This document shows positions 20,653-32,689 of a DNA stretch of 64,000 nucleotides, piece after piece. The DNA is from Coptis chinensis (taxonomy: Eukaryota > Streptophyta > Magnoliopsida > Ranunculales > Ranunculaceae), in contig CM027381.1 of NCBI GenBank assembly GCA_015680905.1, positions 70,607,501 through 70,671,500 of the forward strand. The letters run 5' to 3'. Numbering within the stretch: the stretch's first letter is position 1; every line of letters starts with the position of its first letter. The notes under the pieces were generated by a model. The model did no database searches and was not told where the DNA came from. It saw only the letters and a list, made by a program, of their open reading frames with translations. A program made the position numbers and the translations under genes.

Positions 20653-22162
20653 TGATAAGAGCCCAAAACTGTAGTTTTAACCCCTTAATAATCATACTTT
20701 TAGACCAATTATGTGAGTAATAATTAAGAGTTAATACTGATTACGTGTTTTTATGTATTTCAGGCTTCAAAGTCAATTATGTGCAGGAATGTGCCACTTT
20801 GATGAGATAAAGGAGCAATGGTTGGTTACTAAGGAGTTCGGTGATTAAAGGCCAAGATTCAAGAAGACGAAGCCTTTGTAAAGCCTGGTCAAAAGATAAA
20901 AAGTCAAAGTCCACGCGCAAAGTGAAAAAAATTGCACAAAGACAGCAGAACTTCCGAAGACCATATCTTTGGACTCAGACCTTGGAATTGGGCCTACCTT
21001 ATGTCAAAACGACCGGCTCGGAAAGAGCTTTCCAATAGACCAAGCCTTGACCCAATCAGAGGAGTAGAAGTGGACGAAAAGTCTGCTGAAGCCAACTGCA
21101 GCTGAAGAGGCCTCTTTGGACTGAAAGAATTGGGTTTTGGGCCTGATTCTCTGGCCCAAAACATGGCTCCAAGCCCATGCACGATTTTTGGATCTGGATG
21201 TATAAAAACAAAAGCTTAGCTCTTTGTTAATGGTAGCTAGTTAGACCTAAATTAAGATATAGAATTCTAGATCTAGTTTTATTAATTAATTAAGTTTTAG
21301 TTCCATTTTAATTCCTGTTTTAGATTAAATTCTTGAATCATTGTTCTTGATTGATTAGATAAATAAAATAGTTAGTTTGTCAATTTCGAATTTGGTTATT
21401 TCCATTCTAGATCTAATTTCAATTCTTGTTCTTATTTCATTCCAGCCATTAAATTAGATTCATTATTGTTAGATTAAGTAAATTTCGAATCTTGATATTA
21501 TGTTTAGTTATAATAATATGGGAAATGTTAGTTTGATGACTCAAGGCTAAAACCTCCATTAGAGGGGTTGATGAAGCCTTGATGAAAACTTAGTGGTTAG
21601 TATAGAATTGGTTGTAGAATCTATTCCACTCTAGAAGGTCGTGTTTCGCCATGAGAATGGGTGGACGACCTCACATGCTAGTTAGTATCCGTAGGAATGC
21701 CATGAACACTAGGGATTAGAACTTCGAAGTTCTTGCCGGAAAAACGTAAGAATCGAGATACGACAATCTATACTAGGAAATTAAGTTGGAATAGAGGTGG
21801 ATTGAATTCCCTCTATTTCTTTATCTATATTCAAACAATCGTATTTCCGTAGCTTTAGTAGATTAACTTTAGTTTATATTTTATCTTGTTATTTATTATA
21901 TCTTGTTATTTAAATTAACGGCGTCTTGTTAGCATAACATTTAAGTAAAGCTCTCATTAGACTTAAGACTGATTTCTTAGACTTAGAAAACAATCCATGC
22001 TAGGGAACTAGGAGTGGAGCGAACTTCCTACTCCACTTAGTGCAATTAGCGATCGAGTAGAAAGCTTTGATAAACATAAGAGATAAAAGATCGGTTTTAG
22101 TTTACTTACGTTTGAATTCATCGCTCATTTCGTGAGGTAAACTATTCATTTTACATTTATCA
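20653..22162 (+). repeat. 5' LTR of E2
   Basis: 1510 bp from TGATAAGAGCCC to ATTTATCA. It matches 34290-35796 over its full length and, more distantly, the solo LTR at 51090-52603. Small ORFs inside (20841-21038 plus, 20994-21182 minus) recur as shadows in the other copies. A primer-binding site is not clear: the bases after the LTR read AATGGTATTTGCCATC, at best a degenerate form of the Athila TGGCGCCGTTGCC-type site. Confidence 0.93.
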
Positions 22163-22884
22163 AATGGTATTTGCCATCTTAGTTGCACTTTAGCATTGTT
22201 TTCATAGTAGAAGTAGTCATTTTTAAGTCCCATTAAACCCACCCACCCTTGGTTGTTTCATCTTGTGGTTGCCCATTTCAGCTTTGACAAATTCGCGAAA
22301 AATACGGATAACCACCAAGGAGAGCGCGTGACCCGTGCTAAGTTCTTGGAATTTAAATCTTACTTGGCGAAGCCAGCCATACATACCAAGCGACCAGCTC
22401 CAAACATAATAATTCGAATTTACCTTTGGCGACCATACCCATGGAGCGCGACCGCTAAAAAACACACTGTAATTTGAAAATTACCGGAGCGATCAAGCCC
22501 TATCTGGCCTTGGCCACAATGTTAAAAATTTTCGGTTTCGGCGGTTTTGATTCAAACTTTGATCTTTCATATTTTTCAGTGTTCTAACCTCTCTATACAC
22601 TTTGAACAAGCCGTAAACAAGACGCTATTCATAAAGCGAAAGCAAGGGCGCTTATCGGTATTCCTTTCTTCCATACCTCGCATTTCCGTTAGAGGTTTTC
22701 TACTAGTATATCGAGAATTGTTTGGAGTGTTGCATGTTTAGTTAAGCTCAACTTAGTCTTGCATGAGATTAAGGTCCGGTCAACAAAACAACAAACGTAA
22801 TTACCGCGCAACAAACAAGTCTATCTAGTATACCACACACTACACCTCTAGCTACTATTTCACACACACCACCCCGACATAATG
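22163..22884 (+). other. E2 leader between 5' LTR and gag
   Basis: Non-coding leader. It begins with a possible degenerate primer-binding site (TGGTATTTGCCATC at 22165-22178) and contains no domain. The overlapping ORFs at 22223-22465 (minus) and 22253-22477 (plus) have no family resemblance and are treated as chance. Confidence 0.5.
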
Positions 22885-24620
22885 GGGAAGAAAGAGAGAC
22901 TCCTCTCTCCGACTTTTACAAAGCCTTGAGCGATAGCCCTAAATCGTGCATCGTTCTAGCGGACCCGATTAGGGATTTTGAATCCCCAAACATATTTAAT
23001 TTGTTACCCGCTTTTCATGGGTTAGACCATGAAAAACCTTATCGGCTACATCGTAGGATTGAACAAGTCCTTACAACATTCCATCATCCTACGGTAGGTC
23101 GCGAACAAATTAAACCGAGGGTATTCCCTTTCACATTAGCCGATAAAGGCGTCTTGGTTAACTTAACCCAAAGCCCTAATTACTATGGACTCGTGGGCTA
23201 AACTTGTTCACCGTTTATGGAACATTTTACCCACCCCTAAAGATGGATGAGATGCTTTCCAAGATTCATTTTTCCGATAGAATCCTCATGAATCATTTTC
23301 GAGGGCATGGAATCGTTTCACCGATCTCCTTATAGAGTGTCCACATCATAACTTAGCGAAAAGACACCGTTGGTTAGGTGCCTTTTCAAAGGTCTTCTAC
23401 ACCACCATAAAGAAGTCATTGACATAATGAATGGGGGTAGTTTCCTAAGTAAAGGAGCCTCGAGGCTTACAAATTTTTAGAAGACCAAACTAAACGGAAT
23501 AATAATTGGGGGGGTAGTGATGATATCCCCTTTCAGCTAGTTCTTCTTCAATGCGATCAAGGCGGCGGTATGTTTGAGAAGAAAACCGATCGAAACTTAA
23601 AAATTTAATCGAATCTCTAACTAAAAAGTAGAGGCTATTTACGCTCAACAAAAGCCTATCCCGTCATGAATGTAAACTCCAACCCATGTAATTTCTGTTT
23701 GAGTCCGAGAGCACCCTGGCGATTATTGTCCTCTAGCTTATGAACAACAACCACGAACAAGATAATGTTTACTCTATTAATAACTATCCTATTCCTAAGC
23801 CCTTGGAGACAACATCCCAACTTCAGTTGGAGAAATAATCAACAAGTAACACCTCCGAGGTACAATAATCAAAGCGTTAGGCAAGCAAACAATTATAACC
23901 AAGCTCCACCTAGGCAAGAACAAGGTCAAGGGAATTATAATAATTATAACAACCAAAGCGCTTGACCACGACAAGGTCAAGCACAAGGTCGAATAATTAT
24001 AATAATTATAATACCAATAGAGGTATCGTTCGGTTAATAATAATAACTATCACAACCCACCCATAAATAATCAACGAGAGATAGTTCGATCGCACCACCC
24101 GTGACTACTACACCTACACAACCGATCGTGTCGACGCTTCTTTATACAAGTTACCCAACAACTTTTCCGGACAATGACTCAATCAAACCAACAGATTTTA
24201 CAATCCATAAATCGGGGCATACAACGGTTAGCCCAAGCGAAAGCCCAACCTAAAGGCGTGTTTCGGGACAAAGCGATACCAAACCCTAAAACGGCAAACC
24301 ACAGCCTTTGAGGGTAAACGGTAATTATAGTGCGGAAACTACAATCGTAGGTGACCTAAATGCCATCACCACTCTCGTTTACGGAAGAGTGGTTGATAAC
24401 AAAAGTAACTTCGCCTATAGTTACCCCATCGATTACTCCTACACCGGATATCGAACTAGATACCGCGAATAGAAACCGAGGAGCCAAGGTTAAATCACAA
24501 CCAAAGAAACCGAAAAGCCAAGGTTACACAGCAAGTAGAGCCATATCACGAAATATAGAAGCGAAACCACCGTTCCCTCAAAAATTAGCCATGCTAACCC
24601 GGGGATACAAACTTTGAGGA
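22885..24620 (+). pseudogene. gag: E2 gag, degenerate
   Basis: The best-preserved segment (22926-23201) reads DPIRDFESPNIFNLLPAFHG, then DHEKPYRLHRRIEQV and RVFPFTLADKGVLVNL, which matches the Athila gag core (FHG...EDPY...FPFTL.DKA..WL). It then breaks up through frameshifts. A Gln/Asn-rich segment (NNQSVRQANNYNQAPPRQEQ) at 23840-23990 corresponds to the low-complexity C-terminal part. No intact CCHC zinc knuckle could be read; the expected position near 23690-23740 is disrupted. Confidence 0.8.
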
Positions 24621-24780
24621 AATTAGGAGCGTTTTCAAGAATCTAACGATAAACCTTCCTTTTCTCGAAGCTATTAAAAGCTACCTAACCACGCTAAGTT
24701 TCTTAAAGAGTTGTGCACTACTAGGTAAGACCAACATACCTAAAGGCCTTTTAAACTGAGCGGTTCCAACTTTATCCGAA

Positions 24781-25220
24781 AAATAATGGAATTGTTAAGT
24801 ACAAGGACCACGGTAGATCCCATCTTTGTAAAATGCACCTTAGGAGATTCCCACCACGACGCCGCCTTATTATTAGACACGGGGCGAGTGTTAACTTACT
24901 CCCCGTATTACTTATATAAACAAATAGGTCTACGGAAATGCAACCTACAAAAATAGCGTTGCAATTAGCGGACGAGTCAATTAAGTATCCTAAAGGTGTA
25001 GTGGAAAACGTGCTTGTTAAGGTTCGAGGATTTCTACTATCCTGCTGATTTTGTTATCCTCGATCTGAGAAATTAAGCTAATGACTCTGTACCGATCATC
25101 TTAGGGCACCCGCTTCTTGGCAACCGCCAATGCGCTTTATAAATTGTAGCGATGGAAAGATGTCCTTATCTTTTGGCCATCTTTCGTAGGGTAAATGTTT
25201 TAAAATGATGAAACAGTTAC
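24781..25220 (+). pseudogene. E2 aspartic protease, frameshifted
   Basis: LLLDTG occurs at ~24871-24885 (catalytic Asp retained), followed in shifted frames by YKQIGLRK, LQLADESIKYPKGVVENVL and GFYYPADFVILD. This is the same order as in the E4 protease (LLDLGTS, YEKLGLK, LQLAD, GIIEDVIVK, FYYPVDFIVLD). At least three frame changes occur within ~350 bp. Confidence 0.75.
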
Positions 25221-25679
25221 CCGGATTAGATGCGTAGATGGGGAGGTTAGCATGATCGAGAGTTTAGCTCAAGATTATTTTAACAACACGTTTCCACGAA
25301 AACAATATGTACAAATTCCTTTCTTTTGGAACTTCAGATTTTGTAAATGACTCCTACTTAGAGGAAGTCAACACCATCCTGGAGTCCACACCAATTGTAG
25401 ACCCGTCGGTTGCTCCATATACTGATTACGAAGACTTGCTTCCTTCATTCTTCATTCGCAAGATAAGGACACTTATGAAACATCAACGGACATTCCGTCC
25501 ACACGGTTAGCAAACCTCTTCCCCGAGTTAAAATATATTCAACTTGATCCGGATGGTAGTCACCCCGATAATTATATCTTCTCTGTTAACTAAGGATGAA
25601 GAGACATGTTTAATAAGGGTGATTAGGGAACATCGGTCTGCGATTGGTTGGTCCCTAGCCGACATTAAAGGGAATTGAC

Positions 25680-27050
25680 CCTAATGTTTGCACTCATCAT
25701 TATCCATTTGGAGGATAACGCGAAGACTTCGCGAACCTCGGCGTCGCTTGAACCCTGCCATGAAAGAGGTGGTTAGGGAAGAAGTCTTGCGATTACTCGA
25801 TCGCGGGTATTATATACCCAATCTCCGATATGGCGAATGGGTAAGTCCCATTCATGTAGTTCCTAAGAAATCGGGGAGTTACCATGGTGCGTAACGGGAA
25901 GGGTGACTATGTTGTCACTCGAGGTCCTATGAAATGGAGAATCTGTATTGATTCTGAGGGCGTTTAAATGCTATGACCGCGAAAGGATCACTTTCCGCCT
26001 TATTTATAGCTGCTAGAACGTCTAGCTGGTCATGCCTTTTATTGTTTTCTGGATGGCTACTCCGGCTATTTTCAGATTATTATTGATATTGATGACCAAG
26101 AAAAGACAACCTTCACATGTCCGCCGGAACATATGCCTATAATCGAATGCCTTTTTGGCCTTTGTAATGCCCCCGTACCTTCCAGTGATGTATGCTTCAT
26201 ATATTTAGTGACATGGTAGAGCACTTTATGGAAGTGTTCATGGATGATTTTTCTATCTATGGAGACTCCTTTTGAGAATGCTTGTCTAACATGTCTAAGG
26301 TCTTGACGGTGTGAAGAAAAGAGCCTCGTTTTAAATTGGGAAAAGTGTCATTTCATGGTCAAAAGGGCATAGTACTAGGTCATATTGTATCTAGTGATGG
26401 CATCGAAGTAGATAAAGCCAAACTAGATAAGATAGCGACCCTACCTAAACCCGGGACTGTCCGGTGAGATTAGAACCTTTCTAGGCCATGCGGGGGGTTT
26501 TATAGGCGTTTCATTAAAGATTTTTCGAAAATAGCTAGGCCTTTAACTAACCTGCTTTTGAAGGATGCAATCTTTGATTTTAATTTTAACTGTAAACAGG
26601 CTTTTGAAACCTTAAAAGCCGCCAACCAACTTGCACCTATTATCTGACCTCTGATTGGTCTAAACCTTTCGAACTCATGTGTGATGCTAGTGACTATCGC
26701 GGTTAGTGCTTTGTCTTCTTGGGACGAAACTAGATAATAAGTCCACTTTTTATTTATTATGCTAGTAAAACATTAAACGGCGCTCAACGGAATTATACAA
26801 CTACTGAAAAAGAATTCTTAGCTGTCATTTTTATGCTTTAGATAAGTTTAGTCCTTATTTGGTTGGTTCTAAAACTTTAGTTTACACGGACCATGCAGCC
26901 GACCATAGGTACCTTCTTGCAAAGAAGGATGCTAAGCGAGATTAATCCGATGGATTCTTCTCCTGCAAGAGTTCACATTAGAAATAAAGGACAACAAAAG
27001 AGGGGTCGAAAACGTGGTTTGCCGACCACTTATCTAGACTTATAAATGGC
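25680..27050 (+). pseudogene. E2 reverse transcriptase and RNase H, frameshifted
   Basis: Readable blocks: RRRLNPAMKEVVREEVLRLL then WVSPIHVVPKKSG (25740-25880), YCFLDGYSGYFQI-type sequence near 26035-26080, FMEVFMDDFSIYGDS at ~26227-26270 (catalytic FMDD pair intact), and LNWEKCHFMV near 26333. The RNase H block YYASKTLNGAQRNYTTTEKE lies at ~26753-26815, followed by VYTDHAA near 26880. Catalytic motifs are all present, but the frame changes repeatedly between blocks through 1-bp gains or losses. Confidence 0.82.
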
Positions 27051-27059
27051 GATAGTAGT

Positions 27060-28430
27060 GATTACGAGTCCATCTGGGACTCTTTTCACGATGAGCATCT
27101 TTATGCTATTGTTTCAGCACCATGGTATCTGGACATTGTAAATTATTTAGCGGCTGATGTTATGCCTTATAATTGGTCAAGAAATGAATGTAAGAAGTTC
27201 TTGGCCGTGAGTCAAGTTATACTCTTTGGGATGAGCCCTACCTTTTTAAGTATTGTGCGGGATCAGTTATTAGTCGTTGCATTCCCGATTGGGAATATAA
27301 TGAAGTTCTATCGTTCTGCCATGACAAAGAGTGTGGTGGCCACTTTAGTGGAATGAAAACAGCCGCTAAAGTTCTTCAATGTGGATTTTATTGGCCTACC
27401 CTTTTAAGGATGCCCAGAGTGCATTGCAAGGCGTGTATTAGTTTGCCAACAACTTGGGCCGAATCCGCGGCGTAATATGATGCCATTAAATCCAATCTTG
27501 ATAGTAGAAATTTTTGATGTTTGGGGTATTGATTTCATGGGCCCTTTCCTGTTTCCCACGGTTATATTTATATTCTAGTTGCCGTGGACTACACGGTGTC
27601 TAAATGGATAGAGGCCCTAGCTTGCCGTAGCAATGACCATAAGACCGTTGTATTTTTTATTAAAGAATATATTTTTTAAATGGGTTTGGCATTCCTAAAG
27701 CCATCATTAGTGATGGTGGAACACATTTTGCAACATAGTTGTTGCATCCCTAGTGAAAAAGTATGGAGTTACACACAAAAAGTAGCAACTCCTTATCATC
27801 CACAAACTAAGCGGACAAGTAGAAGTTTCTAATAGGGAAATCAAAAAGATTTTAGAAACAACGATAAACCCCGATAGGAAAAGACTGGTCGAAGCGTCTA
27901 TCGGATACCTTATGGGCATATAGAACTGCTTTCAAAACTCCTATGGGTATGTCTCCCTTTAGACTTGTATTTGGGAAACCATGTCATTTGCCCGTTGAAT
28001 TAGAGCACCGTGCTCTCGTGGGCTATAAAAGCCTTAACTTCAATATTGATGAGGCAGGGTGTCAAACGCAAGTTACAATTAAATGAGCTTGAAGAAATCC
28101 GTGGCGATTCTTACGATCTCGCCAAGGATTATAAAGCCAAACATGAAACGTGTTCATGATAAACATATCTTCTTGCCAAAGAGTTTGTGGTCGGACAAAA
28201 GGTTTTGCTTTACAACTCCGTCTACATATTTTCCCGGGGAAACTAAAACCCGTTAATGCGGCCCTTTTCTAAGTTCTTGAAGTCACCCCTTACGGGGCAA
28301 TTACCTTGGTAAATCCCAAGGACAATGATGGTACCTTTCAAGTTAACGGTCAACGATTAAAACATTTTCACGAACTTCGTCCCGATATAGAGAAGTCCTT
28401 TTCACGGGACCATATATATGAGGAATGACC
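27060..28430 (+). pseudogene. E2 integrase, frameshifted
   Basis: A zinc-binding region is seen around ECGGHFSGMKTAAKVLQCGF (27330-27390). The DDE core is represented by [12 protein letters not shown] (~27511-27546), IISDGGTHFA (~27700-27730) and, in shifted frames, KQ-ATPYHPQT and EVSNREIKKIL (27783-27860). A C-terminal segment with [19 protein letters not shown] follows (27955-28010), then a VLEVTPYGAITL-like chromatin-binding tail near 28270-28310. The stop cluster near 28425 ends pol. Confidence 0.82.
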
Positions 28431-28652
28431 CTTGTCATTGGTGTACTTCCTTTCACTTCCATTTAATGGTAAGTGCACCATTAAAATAACCGGGCCCTCC
28501 CTATGGAGTGTGTGGCTGTAAGTCACGGATCCTAAGTCCACGGTTCACATAGTTCACGTTTTCCACTCTTGCATGTTTTCTCGGATTTTTGAGTCATGTT
28601 TCTCTATGGTGTGAATTATGTCTTTATTTGCTTATTGATAAAAAATAAAAAA

Positions 28653-28726
<74 letters not shown>

Positions 28727-29500
28727 TGTTTTCATTTTTAGATATAGATATATATCTAAACCCAGAAACTAGCAATCCAACAAGTCTTGGGAATCGACTT
28801 TAAACGCGACCCATGTTAAAACAAATTTTGTGTTTAAAATTTGTTTTGGGGTCAGAAATCAGTCTTTCCATCCGGATTGCTTTCGAACTTTCTATTTGTG
28901 TTGCTTAGGTCTATTAGTATAGTTCATTGGGGTTGACGTCATCTAATTTAGTGTTCATTTGTTCACATAACTTATGTCATGCACGCACTTCGAGGCGTTT
29001 TCCACTATCTTATATGTCACCCACGGTCGGAATAGAGTAGTTTATGGATCATTGGATTGGAAATTCTCTCTTGATCATTTCCATATCTCATTCGCAAAAA
29101 TCGGACTGATAACGAAGCGGGAAATTTAGTTTGAAGTTGCGCTAAAAATCGACGAAAGTCGAAAAATCGAATTGGGCTTTGGGCCAACTCGCGCGCACCT
29201 ACAGCGCGCCCGCGCCCATCCTCCAAAACAGAATCGCGACTTCATCTTCTCAAACCGCCTTTCACTAATTCAAATTAAACCCTAGCAACCAAAAATAAAA
29301 AAATAAATAAAGAAATAAAAATAAAAATAGAATACATCAAAATAGAAAGACCACCCATGCTTTGAAAACACCAACACAATCTCCAACCGTTTCCACCAAG
29401 AAAACACCCACCAATTCAAGTCTTCAAACCTGCCACGTAACCACCACCACCACCACCATTGTTTCTCGTTGTTTTTTATCAAACTCGCCTTCCCCACATC
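28431..29500. other. E2 post-pol spacer with microsatellites
   Basis: No gene is seen. An (AAAT)n run followed directly by (AAT)n occupies ~28648-28727. A GC-rich island (GCGCGCACCTACAGCGCGCCCG) lies near 29190-29212. AAAAATAAATAA tracts follow at ~29288-29330. ORFs here run antisense through low-complexity DNA. Confidence 0.5.
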
Positions 29501-29529
29501 TACAAAACCATTAGTTATCTAAGAAACTT

Positions 29530-30310
29530 CAATGGCGCTTATTTCGAAGAAGAATATTCTTAGAACCGCAGCGTTTGAGGCCGACCATTTAGCACCATTT
29601 TCACGGCCAATATGATTAAGAGGGATTGGAATAGACTGTGGTATTCGGCAGATGAGTTCTATCACTATGATTTGGTAGAGAACAGTTTTATAAGAAAGCG
29701 AAAATTGGAGGGAAATAGGATTTTCATTAGGATAGCGAGGAGCGAGGAGGGAAATAGCGAGGCGGTTGTTGGCTAAACTATTAGGAATCACGCTGTAACC
29801 AACCTAGATCGACCATTCAGGGAATCGATTATCTTGGAGTTCTGCTTTGATGAAAGATCACGGTCATAGAGGGTGAATACAATCGATATCTCATTCGTTT
29901 AGCGGACGACCACGAGAACCAATCAAGCGGGCGTAGCTTCGGTGGATTGGTAGGAACGCCCTCGGAAAGACAAAGTCGGCGACATCGGACTTCGTTAATG
30001 CGCGTTCTCTGGATTTTGCAAGCGAATGAGTGTAATTTCTGCATCCTCGATTTAATTTTGAATGTGATTAGAGGAGTGGGAAAAAGCATGGCGCCCTCTT
30101 CCAATTATTGATCACTAAGATTATGCTCTCATTTAGAGTTTTGTCGCTAAATCTGCTCTTATTAAGATCAAATTGCATTCTAATGCAAGTATTTATAAGG
30201 AATGCATCCAAGAGACTTGGCGTTGTCTGCAGAGAATGAAGTTGAGTCGCATAATGAAGGGGAAGATATGACATGGTTGGTTGAGGATAATTTCGATAGT
30301 CATACTTCTA
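29530..30310 (+). pseudogene. E2 post-pol ORF remnant (Athila extra ORF, possibly env-like region)
   Basis: The plus-strand frames read MALISKKNILRTAAFEADH, then RDWNRLWYSADEFYHYDLV, and further downstream LDLILNVIRGVGKSMAPSSN. The pattern (a Trp/Tyr-rich block followed by an IRG-G-S-M-P-like block) resembles the uncharacterised plant transposon-protein domain found after pol in Athila-like elements; this match is from memory. It is broken by stops and frame changes. Function in Athila is unknown; an envelope-like role has been proposed for some elements. Confidence 0.4.
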
Positions 30311-32640
30311 ATTTAGAATGAATGATAATCTTTGCAAACTGGTTTTGCGATCGCGGTTATCGTATCTGTGAAGATATCCGACATAGACAAATTGTACCGA
30401 AATAAGCAAAGCGAACTTTCGGGGCGAGAGTTGAAATGCTTTCGAAAGAAGGTGGGGAAGATATCTTGTCTAACTTGGAGATTATCCACGGAATCACCAA
30501 GCCCGGTTATCACGATCTCAAGGCCCGATGGAAGCCGCGGTAACTTGTTCAGGATAGAGATGCTCTGACGCGTATGCCACTCGTGGATGAGTCTGTCTCT
30601 CGAGTCACGAGAGGCATGGCGTCGTCGCCCCAGAGCCGGATGGCTCAAGCCATTCTTCACCACGAACCGATCTCCATCCGGGGACCATCTTCTTCACACG
30701 CCTAGGTGTTCACCATCGGTTGTGTCCTGTTATTTCATTGTTTTTATTGTTTTGTTAGTGTAATTTTATTTCAGTAGTTAGATTTAAATATTAAGTTGTT
30801 TGTTTTCGATTGCTTGGATTTCATATTATTTTAATATAATTTATTTTGATCATCTTTAAGTAAGGTTGTCTTGGAGTCAAAGTTGAAAATTAGGCCGATA
30901 TCGGCATATCTATGATTTTTTTGTAGTGGTAGCATGATATGTAGTAGAGTTTAGAAGTTACTATTCTAAACCAAGTTTAAAAGATACCAGGGGGTTGTTA
31001 GGAAATCAAAACTATGGTTAGTTTCCGTTTTTGGGTTTTAGCGATTTTCTATTTCGGAAATTGCCTTAAAACAATTTGGCAACTTGCCGATTCGTTTTGG
31101 AAACCCGAACCTATTTAAACTTCCATCAATCTACACTCACAACCCATACTACACCCCCACAATCATCTCTCACCTTTCACTCCAAGCTTTTTCGCTTGTT
31201 TTCTTGTAAACACTGTTTTACGCACTTCGGCCCAGCGCCCTTCAAGCGCTGCGCTCTATACACTTGCCATAAATTTTTTGTCGGGCCCTCGCCCAAGCGG
31301 CGAGCGACTTCGCCCTACAACACTGTAAATCGAAAAATCTCACGGCTTTCGCTGCTTAGAAGAGCGACCAGCCAAACACTTTGTAATTCCAAAACCTCTG
31401 GAAGCGACTCGCGCCTTCTATCTGGCTGGCGCCAGCGCCTCCCTCCATAAAAGCCGGGGAAATTCCGATTTTCTGACGAGGTTTCTTCGAGGTTTTAGCA
31501 GCTGTTCTACTGAGTAGTTTTGAGATGACACCTCTATAGTGATTCCCGAGCGATCATTTGAAGACTTGATGGGAACCGATACCTATGGAGCATCGTTCCG
31601 CCGGCGGATCGTCTGATTAGGATAAGCGGCATCTTACGGTGAGTGATGGCGATTCTTTTCACCTAAGCTAACTGAATTCTTCTATAATAATATTACTTTT
31701 TTTGTACCCAAGAAGGAGAACAAAAATTTTCCCTTATTATTGATGGCGACTATGGAATTGATGGCAATTGATAGCTTTGGTTTTGGGGTTGCCATTACGA
31801 CCACCTATGCACCGCGTGGGGATATATGACAGATAACTCATACCTATATGAATATGCCTATTTCCATGAGTATTATGGGGGAGGGTGTTTAAATATCATG
31901 GACCAAGACCAATATAACATCATACTGAGTAGCCTATCGGCCGAATGTAGGCACAACCATGTTGTTCATCATGATGAACATTCTAGGGGAACGGCGGTTT
32001 ACCGCCGCCAATAATATACTGGCTGGTGGCGGCGTTTTCCTTGCTTTAGGCGAGGGGCGTCGTCGGTATGACATTCCCGAGTTTTAGTTGCTACTCACGA
32101 GCGAGGCCATACCTTGAGGCATAAGTACCTTCTTATGCATCTTGGTTTGCCGCGTTATCGCTGGCTTGCCTACCCCATATTCATTACCGCGATTACCGCA
32201 GATTGGGAAAGGGTCGAAACCATGAGACCCACCAATCGCGTGGTAAGATCATTCCGAGCCATGACTTGGCGGGATGGCGAGGTCTGGCAACCACATTTGG
32301 TTGCCCCCTACACCCCATCAGACAAGTAACACTAGAGAGGTTAGCACTAGTTGATGATACCGGCGGGAAGGCGTGGCAAGTTATTATGGCATGGCGGGGA
32401 TGTGAAAGAACCTCATATAGAAGAGGAGGATGGCGAGTAAATCTTTGGGGTGCGGGTAAGTTTTTAGTTAAGTTAGTGTCTGCTTATGTCCCCGAAGCAA
32501 TTTCATTCCGTTAACCCCATAATGGGTGGAACTCTTATAGAGTTCGTCGGTTTTTTATATTACTATATTTGTATGTTTTAACCTTGTTTTGCGGATGTTC
32601 CCGAATTTCCGCGCTTCATGGTATTTTTTCCTACCATCTT
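30311..32640. other. E2 post-pol region with internal promoter-like segment
   Basis: Around 31100-31190 a CCTATTTAAAC TATA-like motif is followed by a pyrimidine/ACACCC-rich stretch, then GC-richer DNA (31210-31450) with competing short frames. ORFs at 31826-32014 and 32114-32329/32203-32514 continue the same direction; one contains LMHLGLPRYRWLAYPIFIT. I do not recognise these proteins. They may be a second extra ORF of the element, already frameshifted. Confidence 0.35.
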
Positions 32641-32649
32641 TATTTAAAT

Positions 32650-32686
32650 GCTTTGAGGACAAAGCATGCTTCTTGTTTGGGGGCAT
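32650..32686 (+). other. Internal polypurine-tract-like motif with hairpin (E2)
   Basis: GCTTTGAGGACAAAGC can form a short stem, and is followed 9 bases later by GTTTGGGGGCAT. The same pair (GCTTGAGGACAAGC, then GTTTGGGGGTGG) occurs at 34254-34287 directly before the 3' LTR. This upstream copy may be a second polypurine tract or a relic of a duplicated 3' end. Confidence 0.6.
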
Positions 32687-32689
32687 AGA

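Noticed and set aside
29519..30104. Two ~90-codon minus-strand ORFs in the E2 post-pol region
   Set aside because: The plus-strand reading shows plant transposon-protein-like blocks in the same place; the minus-strand frames look like its shadows.
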